From positions 1 to 10,697 of the forward strand of contig CAIXZI010000299.1 of assembly GCA_903923915.1 (NCBI GenBank): a stretch of 10,697 nucleotides of DNA. The letters run 5' to 3'. Below are positions 6,338 through 10,697 of this stretch, one piece after another; position 1 is the stretch's first letter; each line of letters starts with the position of its first letter. The DNA comes from an uncultured Bacteroidota bacterium. Its GTDB lineage: Bacteria; Bacteroidota; Bacteroidia; B-17B0; Aurantibacillaceae. The position numbers were made by a program, and so were the translations under genes. Under the pieces are notes generated by a model that ran no database searches, was not told where the DNA came from, and worked only from the letters and a program-made list of their open reading frames with translations.

Positions 6338-7930
6338 ATGAATAGAAAAAATAAATTCTTTTTTATTGCATTTTTATCAATTACGTTTATTACAAAAGCT
6401 CAACTTTCTAAAACAGATGGGCCTATTAAGGACTGCAAAGAACCATTTGATATGCAATCTGTTATTGGAGTAGATAATAATGCATTTTATATTTATAGAA
6501 ACGATGAGCTTGGCAATATGTTTGTACAGCGATACAACAAAAAAACATTTGCTAAAGAATGGCAAACTGACGTTAGCATCAAACAAAAAAATTTAAAAGC
6601 AAAAAACTGGAATTCAAAAGCTTTATGTTATTTGAAAGGAGGGAAAATTTATATTTTTATACCCGCGGCAGACGTGGATAAAAAAAGAGGTGTTTTATTG
6701 CTTACTACATTAGATACCGACGGCGTTATATCTGATAATTTATTGAAAGAAGTTGGGGAGATAAATAATGAGTTTATTGCAGATAAACACTTTGACCAAG
6801 ATCTACCAGGGTTTGGTTATTCATTCTCTCCGGATAGCACTAAACTTGTTTTTTCGCTTTCCTACAATAGAATATTCTATAAGCATTCGCCAAGATATAT
6901 TTCAACTGTTGATTTAAAAAACTTGGATGCTCCTCGCAAAGAAATTTGTGATGGTTATTCGGTAGTTGTAGTTCATGATAGCAGACATAAAAATTTAGCA
7001 GGCTATACAATTGGAAAACTTAGCAGTTTTGCAATTAATAATGAAGGCAAACTGGCTTATGCATTTGATGCTCAAGACGAAAGAGCAAGAGACGTAGGAT
7101 TTATTATTAATATTTATGACCCAGCAACTAATACTGAAAAAACATACCTACCAACTTTTGATAAAGAAAACGATTTAGTGATAGAAAGTTCTCATTTGCA
7201 ATTTACAAAAGACAATAAACTGTTGTTTTCTGCCATTACAACATATAATATAACAAGAGACAAAAAACAAAAAATAGAAACTAAAAAAAACACCAATATT
7301 TTTATATCTAAGTTTGATATTTTACAAGAAAAGGTAGAGTATGAAACACTTCAATACTTTACAGAAGCATGGAAAGAGAAATACAAAATATATTATTATT
7401 GCGAATATGATATTAATTACACCCCAATTAGTGATGGAGGCTATATTATTTCAGCCTTTAAGCGTGGTGGAGATGGTAATATAAATATATATTCATTAGA
7501 TGATGCCATAATAACTAAAATTACTAAACTCGGAAAAATTGAATGGATAAAAACTATGCCAATAAGAGAACCTGTTGAAATTGCTAAATTTAAACCCACT
7601 GGTTTAAAAACGTATGTAAGTTACTTTTACATAAATGAAAAAATGTACTACCTTTTTAACGACCACATTAATAACGAAACAAACATAAAGTTAGCAACTG
7701 TAGAGTCATCACCTTTAACAGAAAAAGCAAAGCACCCTTGTAGAATTGATGTTAATACAGTATGTATATCAGTAAATATTTATGGCGGTATGGATAGAAA
7801 AGTAATACAGAACAATAAAGACCTTGGCTTTTATCCAACCGACAAAAACATATGGTTAGAGAAAAATAAGCTTTTACTCTATTTTAAAAACAAAGACAAA
7901 GAATGTTTTTCTTCTCTTTCAATTCAATAA
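6338..7930 (+). CDS. Exported hypothetical protein, probable beta-propeller-like fold
   Basis: I do not recognise a named family. The 530-residue product begins with a clear signal peptide: basic MNRKNK, a hydrophobic core at about 7-18, and likely cleavage after KA at residue 21. It has no lipoprotein cysteine and no further TM segment, so it is predicted to be periplasmic or secreted. The mature part is rich in short beta-strand-like stretches. These include SFSPDSTKLVF (162-172), a phrase common in TolB/WD40-type propeller blades, and a GGYIISAF...KITKLGKIEWIK block at about 367-410 that resembles repeats in secreted Bacteroidota proteins. No C-terminal T9SS sorting domain is seen; the protein ends CFSSLSIQ. 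Its codons are visibly more A-rich (AAA, AAT, ATA) than those of the thiolase upstream. It lies 11 nt behind the ComB-like gene and is last in the plus-strand run. No function is proposed. Confidence 0.8.
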   Translation: MNRKNKFFFIAFLSITFITKAQLSKTDGPIKDCKEPFDMQSVIGVDNNAFYIYRNDELGNMFVQRYNKKTFAKEWQTDVSIKQKNLKAKNWNSKALCYLKGGKIYIFIPAADVDKKRGVLLLTTLDTDGVISDNLLKEVGEINNEFIADKHFDQDLPGFGYSFSPDSTKLVFSLSYNRIFYKHSPRYISTVDLKNLDAPRKEICDGYSVVVVHDSRHKNLAGYTIGKLSSFAINNEGKLAYAFDAQDERARDVGFIINIYDPATNTEKTYLPTFDKENDLVIESSHLQFTKDNKLLFSAITTYNITRDKKQKIETKKNTNIFISKFDILQEKVEYETLQYFTEAWKEKYKIYYYCEYDINYTPISDGGYIISAFKRGGDGNINIYSLDDAIITKITKLGKIEWIKTMPIREPVEIAKFKPTGLKTYVSYFYINEKMYYLFNDHINNETNIKLATVESSPLTEKAKHPCRIDVNTVCISVNIYGGMDRKVIQNNKDLGFYPTDKNIWLEKNKLLLYFKNKDKECFSSLSIQ

Positions 7931-7943
7931 TGTTTTGTTTTTT

Positions 7944-8082
7944 CTGCGTTAGGGATTGCAGTGGAAAGCTTTTATTGAAATGCTTTTTCAGCATTAAGCG
8001 AAGCAATTAAAAAATAAAAACGATGAGCTAAATCAATAAAACTTGCAACGTAAAGCCCGACGGCGTAACCGCCGGAACGCCC
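7944..8082. repeat. Probable interrupted interspersed palindromic element
   Basis: This 157-bp convergent intergenic region (7931-8087) contains no gene. Two parts look unlike the surrounding AT-rich spacer. One is a segment at 7944-7969 (CTGCGTTAGGGATTGCAGTG then GAAAGC). The other is a GC-rich segment at 8052-8082 with a perfect hairpin, CGGCG-TAAC-CGCCG, at 8061-8074. Both resemble, from memory, halves of a repeat scattered between genes in many Bacteroidota genomes. Here they are separated by about 82 nt of AT-rich DNA, and AAAGC occurs at both junctions (7965-7969 and 8052-8056). The hairpin and the repeated AAAGC are seen; family membership and an insertion event are inference. Confidence 0.4.
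7979..7995. repeat. Small hairpin in the convergent intergenic region
   Basis: AATGCT-TTTTC-AGCATT is a perfect 6-bp stem with a 5-nt loop, lying inside the AT-rich segment between the two repeat-like halves. It begins 49 nt after the stop of the plus-strand exported-protein gene. No T run follows on either strand, so evidence for a terminator is weak, although one is expected somewhere between these convergent genes. Confidence 0.3.
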
Positions 8083-8087
8083 AAAAA

Positions 8088-8582
8088 TTATTGTCCGGCT
8101 TGGGCTATAGCACGTTGGCAATTAGCATAGTTAACCGTATCGCCTCTAGCCAAATAGTATTTAGCAAGCTCTTGATAAGCATACGTAAAGCCCGGTTTAA
8201 TTTTTAAAACCTTTTTCCATTGCTCGGCCGCTAAATCCATCCTATCGGTTAGTTTATAAACGGTTCCTAAATTTTGAACTGCTGTATAGTTATTGGGATA
8301 CATGGCGAGCTCCTTATTAATTTCTCGCTCTGCTTCGGTAAACATATCCAGTTTCATGTAATCGGTTGCCATGTTGTTGTGAAACATAATTAAGGTAGAA
8401 TCTACCTTTAAACCGCGTTGGTAGGTAATAATAGCCGAATCGTATTTTTCAATTTTTTCGTATTGTTTGCCAAGTGTTAAGTAAGCAAATGTGCCATATT
8501 CTGAGGTTTCTGTGCCGTTTTTATAAAATGAAATACGGTCTTTAAAAACAGGCAAACGACTATTTGTTAGAAAGAAAAACAC
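8088..8582 (-). CDS. TPR-repeat protein; likely C-terminal half of a split glycosyltransferase-TPR gene
   Basis: About 164 residues from a GTG at 8582, consisting almost entirely of four tetratricopeptide repeats with 34-residue spacing (about 30-62, 63-96, 97-130 and 131-162). These give a helical protein-binding surface. The start is doubtful: there is no ATG near the beginning, and the GTG falls inside a hydrophobic stretch. The same frame stays open upstream to 8627, where it encodes KFKIQNVIVPLGFIIVFFF, a good TM segment followed by LTNSRLPVFKDRISFYKNG. In TMTC-like proteins the membrane domain is followed by a last TM helix, a motif of the type VFKdRisfy, and then TPRs. The frame therefore looks like the continuation of the gene at 8606-9751, displaced by one reading frame at the heptad repeat. 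It may be untranslated alone, or produced only when the repeat number restores the frame. Confidence 0.75.
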   Translation of the reverse strand: MFFFLTNSRLPVFKDRISFYKNGTETSEYGTFAYLTLGKQYEKIEKYDSAIITYQRGLKVDSTLIMFHNNMATDYMKLDMFTEAEREINKELAMYPNNYTAVQNLGTVYKLTDRMDLAAEQWKKVLKIKPGFTYAYQELAKYYLARGDTVNYANCQRAIAQAGQ

Positions 8583-8605
8583 AATAATAAACCCAAGTGG
8601 TACTA

Positions 8606-9751
8606 TTACATTTTGAATTTTGAATTTTCAATTTCCTGTATCCATTTTGTTTCGGCCATAATAAGCAAAAAGCCAAACATGGGCACATAAATGCGGTGTT
8701 CTAAGCCCACAAAAGGTGATACCAAAGCAGGAAACAAAAATATAAAATACCAAAGCAGGCCAAATAAAATGTAATTCCATCTTTTATTAGGCGTAAAGTA
8801 TAGTGCCACCGCAACTAATGCTACAGCAAGAATTCCATAAATAAAATGTGTATCTCTAATGGTTGGCAATACACTTAAATCAAACGGAAAAATAGTTTTG
8901 CCAATATACTGAGATATCATAGGGGCATTGGTAATCATGTTTTTGATAACATTACCCACATAGGTAGAATTGTTAGCATCAAGCGCGGCTTGGCGCATTA
9001 GCCACCAGGGTAAAATGCATATAAAATATCCAACACCCAACCACAAATAAGGTGCTTTAAAACTTGTGTTAAACTTATCTTTTGCAATAAATTTTAGATA
9101 GAAAAACACCAAGGGAATAAGCATAATGCCATTTTCTTTGGCAAACAAACCAAGTACAAACATTAACATGTGTAATACCAATAAGTATATTTTCCTTTCT
9201 TCTAAATAACGAAGCAGAAATATAAATGCAGCCAAAACAAATACAGCCAATAAAGAATCGTTACGGCCCGGAATCCAGGCTACAGCTTGTGCCAAGGCAG
9301 GGTGCACCAAAAAAAATAAACAAAGTACAAAAGCCGGGAAAGGTGCTACGCCAAACTTTTTAAAGAAAATAAGTAATAAAATTCCGGTAAGAATATGTAA
9401 TAATAAATTAGTAAAATGATAAAAATAAGGTGCCGGACTACCTGCCATGTGCGCATCAAACATAAAACTAAGCGTCATTAACGGACGGTAATAGTCATGC
9501 GATCTGTCGGGTTGTCCTTCAACTTTAAATATATGCTGACTAAAGGCTTTTGGGATGTTTCCATAATCTGAATTGAGTTTGTAATTATCAATTACCAAAA
9601 TGCTATCATCCAAATAATTGAAGCCAAATTTTAAAGCTTTTCCATAAAGAATAAACGAAAGCACAATGATAACAAGCATTTGCAAACGCATATTACTCCA
9701 AATTGCAGATCCTGAAGAAGTTGTTATTTTATCTGATTTAGCTTTTGCCAT
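8606..9751 (-). CDS. TMTC-like (GT-C fold) membrane glycosyltransferase module, apparently truncated
   Basis: A 381-residue polytopic membrane protein with about ten hydrophobic segments. It resembles the membrane half of TMTC/DUF1736-type proteins, GT-C glycosyltransferases that use lipid-linked sugars. Visible family features are YLDDS (46-50), with the acidic pair D48-D49 in the first loop after TM1, DYYRPLMTLSF (86-96), HPALAQAVAWIPGRNDSLLA (150-169), FAKENGIMLIPL (203-214) and VGLEHRIYVP (348-357). Relatives normally continue into a further TM helix and a TPR domain. Here the frame stops at 8606, just after EIENSKFKM, and those parts follow in another frame. The ATG at 9751 gives a basic start before TM1, but M21 or M25 are possible alternatives. 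Acceptor and sugar donor are unknown. A surface or protein O-glycosylation role is inferred from the family and from the divergent sugar aminotransferase. Confidence 0.82.
   Translation of the reverse strand: MAKAKSDKITTSSGSAIWSNMRLQMLVIIVLSFILYGKALKFGFNYLDDSILVIDNYKLNSDYGNIPKAFSQHIFKVEGQPDRSHDYYRPLMTLSFMFDAHMAGSPAPYFYHFTNLLLHILTGILLLIFFKKFGVAPFPAFVLCLFFLVHPALAQAVAWIPGRNDSLLAVFVLAAFIFLLRYLEERKIYLLVLHMLMFVLGLFAKENGIMLIPLVFFYLKFIAKDKFNTSFKAPYLWLGVGYFICILPWWLMRQAALDANNSTYVGNVIKNMITNAPMISQYIGKTIFPFDLSVLPTIRDTHFIYGILAVALVAVALYFTPNKRWNYILFGLLWYFIFLFPALVSPFVGLEHRIYVPMFGFLLIMAETKWIQEIENSKFKM
8609..8635 (-). repeat. Heptanucleotide tandem repeat at a reading-frame break
   Basis: On the minus strand the units are GAAATTG, AAAATTC, AAAATTC, AAAATG. 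That is two perfect 7-bp copies (8615-8621 and 8622-8628), a partial copy to 8610 and one degenerate copy. The run lies exactly where the glycosyltransferase frame ends (stop at 8608-8606) and the TPR frame opens (stop at 8630-8628). Because 7 is not a multiple of 3, gaining one unit converts the reading to EIENSKFKIQNVIVPLGF and joins both halves without an intervening stop. The repeat and the arithmetic are directly seen; switching is inferred. Confidence 0.75.
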
Positions 9752-9756
9752 GTGTG

Positions 9757-9764
9757 CAAATGTA
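9757..9764 (-). promoter_or_regulatory. Possible -7 box before the glycosyltransferase gene
   Basis: On the minus strand this reads TACATTTG, a perfect TAnnTTTG match. It ends only 5 nt before the ATG at 9751, and no -33 TTG is seen at the right distance. If real, the transcript would be leaderless or translation would begin at a downstream Met. It may be a chance match. Confidence 0.25.
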
Positions 9765-9816
9765 ATAAAACCCTTTATTTTACGTTACCCAGAAACCCTT
9801 AAATAGGAGTAGTTTT

Positions 9817-9829
9817 TATTTGTCAAATA
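9817..9829. promoter_or_regulatory. 13-bp palindrome upstream of the aminotransferase gene
   Basis: TATTTG-T-CAAATA is a perfect 6-bp inverted repeat around one central base. It lies in the 100-bp divergent region between the TMTC-like gene and the aminotransferase gene, just upstream of the candidate plus-strand -7 box at 9832. It may be an operator or simply paired promoter-like TTTG words. No regulator is adjacent. Confidence 0.3.
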
Positions 9830-9831
9830 TG

Positions 9832-9839
9832 TATATTCG
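9832..9839 (+). promoter_or_regulatory. Candidate -7 box for the aminotransferase gene
   Basis: TATATTCG matches TAnnTTTG at all but one position and ends 12 nt before the ATG, spacing similar to the well-supported peptidase promoter. No good -33 box is visible. Low-confidence prediction from motif and position. Confidence 0.35.
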
Positions 9840-9851
9840 CAGTTCGAAATT

Positions 9852-10697
9852 ATGAGCACAGCAACGGTTAAAAAAATACAAATGGTTGACCTGAAAGGTC
9901 AGTACCAAAAAATTAAAACAGAGGTAGATGCTGCCATTCAAAACGTAATTGATAATACCGCTTTTATTAATGGTCCGGCTGTTAAAGAATTTCAGGTAGA
10001 TTTAGAAAAATACTTAAACGTAAAAAACGTTATTCCTTGTGCTAATGGCACCGATGCGCTGCAAATAGCTATGATGGCTTTAGGTTTACAACCTGGCGAT
10101 GAAGTTATTACTGCCAGTCATACCTACGTGGCAACAGCCGAAGTAATTGGCTTATTAGGACTAACCCCTATTTTGGTTGAAGTACACCCAGATACGTTTT
10201 GCATAAATGTGGCTGCTATTGAAAAAGCAATTACACCAAAAACTAAAGCCATTGTACCCGTGCATTTATACGGACAATGCGCAGATATGGAGCCTATTTT
10301 AGCACTAGCTAAAAAACATAATTTATTTGTTATTGAAGATGTTGCGCAGGCCCTAGGCGCTGCTTACACTTTTTCTGATGGTAAAACCTGCAAAGCCGGT
10401 ACCATGGGCACTGTTGGCTGTACATCCTTCTTTCCGAGTAAAAACTTAGGTTGTTATGGCGATGGCGGTGCTATTTTTACCAGTGATGATGAACTTGCCA
10501 AAAAACTAAGAATGGTTGCCCATCACGGACAAAGCGCGCAATATGTGCATGACGTTGTGGGCGTTAACTCTCGTTTAGACACTATACAAGCTGCCATTTT
10601 AAAGATAAAACTAAAACATTTAGATGAATATGCTGCCTCACGAAATAAAGCTGCAGCACACTACGATAAGGCATTTGCAAACAATCCAAAAATAAAA
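9852..10697 (+). CDS. DegT/DnrJ/EryC1/StrS family sugar-nucleotide aminotransferase (WbpE-like), partial
   Basis: The first 282 codons of a PLP-dependent aminotransferase, cut by the right edge; the family usually runs to about 360-400 residues. It transfers an amino group, normally from glutamate, to a keto-sugar nucleotide used in surface polysaccharide or glycoprotein synthesis. Key features are NGTDALQIA (65-73, phosphate-binding), HLYGQCADM (138-146), IEDVAQALGA (161-170, with D163 and Q166 positioned to contact the cofactor) and FFPSKNLGCYGDGGA (193-207), where K197 is the Schiff-base lysine. HHGQ (224-227) and VNSRLDTIQAAIL (238-250) follow. FFPSKNLGCYGDGGA and GVNSRLDT resemble WbpE/WlbC enzymes, which make the 3-amino group of UDP-diacetylated glucuronic acid derivatives; the exact sugar is unproven. 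Met11 (MVDLKGQY) is an alternative start closer to many homologues. The gene diverges from the TMTC-like gene. Confidence 0.93.
   Translation, partial: MSTATVKKIQMVDLKGQYQKIKTEVDAAIQNVIDNTAFINGPAVKEFQVDLEKYLNVKNVIPCANGTDALQIAMMALGLQPGDEVITASHTYVATAEVIGLLGLTPILVEVHPDTFCINVAAIEKAITPKTKAIVPVHLYGQCADMEPILALAKKHNLFVIEDVAQALGAAYTFSDGKTCKAGTMGTVGCTSFFPSKNLGCYGDGGAIFTSDDELAKKLRMVAHHGQSAQYVHDVVGVNSRLDTIQAAILKIKLKHLDEYAASRNKAAAHYDKAFANNPKIK

Noticed and set aside
8061..8074. GC-rich hairpin as an intrinsic terminator for either convergent gene
   Set aside because: Neither strand has a T run directly after the stem.
8609..8635. Programmed -1 ribosomal frameshifting as the explanation for the split gene
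   Set aside because: A -1 shift would join the frames, but no X XXY YYZ slippery heptamer is present in the correct frame and I saw no strong downstream structure. The tandem repeat is the simpler explanation. Not fully excluded.
1..10697. CRISPR array, tRNA/rRNA genes, or a transposase-bearing insertion sequence
   Set aside because: No regularly spaced direct repeats, no tRNA-like arms or rRNA segments recognised, and no transposase or integrase translation in any frame.

Overview
The window looks like chromosomal DNA of a Bacteroidota species. The evidence is: several matches to the TAnnTTTG -7 promoter box of that phylum, short AT-rich leaders without usable Shine-Dalgarno sequences, a six-domain ribosomal protein S1, and a secreted protein with a phylum-typical signal peptide. 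No mobile element with a transposase, CRISPR array, tRNA or rRNA is visible. Genus cannot be assigned from the sequence alone.

Layout. (1) 1-1789, minus: rpsA (30S ribosomal protein S1), complete at its start and cut by the left edge near its C-terminus, with its own leader and a likely promoter. (2) 1972-4245, minus: a two-gene unit made of a membrane-anchored M23 endopeptidase followed after 3 nt by a 12-TM APC-family amino acid permease. (3) 4336-7930, plus: a 3-oxoadipyl-CoA-type thiolase, a ComB-family phosphosulfolactate phosphatase and an unrecognised exported protein, transcribed divergently from the peptidase across a 90-bp region with back-to-back promoters. (4) 7931-8087: a convergent intergenic region holding what looks like an interrupted palindromic repeat. 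(5) 8088-9751, minus: a TMTC-like membrane glycosyltransferase module and a TPR module, split into two frames at a heptanucleotide tandem repeat. (6) 9852-10697, plus: the first 282 codons of a WbpE-like sugar-nucleotide aminotransferase, cut by the right edge.

How the genes relate. Most are housekeeping or cell-envelope functions: translation, peptidoglycan hydrolysis, amino acid uptake, acyl-CoA metabolism, glycan assembly. The aminotransferase and the TMTC-like protein are divergent neighbours, and both families act in surface glycan or glycoprotein synthesis, but a functional link is inference only.

The strongest unusual signal is at 8609-8635. Two perfect copies plus a partial copy of a 7-bp unit lie exactly where the glycosyltransferase frame ends and the TPR frame opens. 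One additional 7-bp unit would join them into a single protein of about 556 residues, with a transmembrane segment bridging the junction. That is what a slipped-strand phase-variable switch would look like. A fixed frameshift mutation or a sequencing/assembly indel would look the same.
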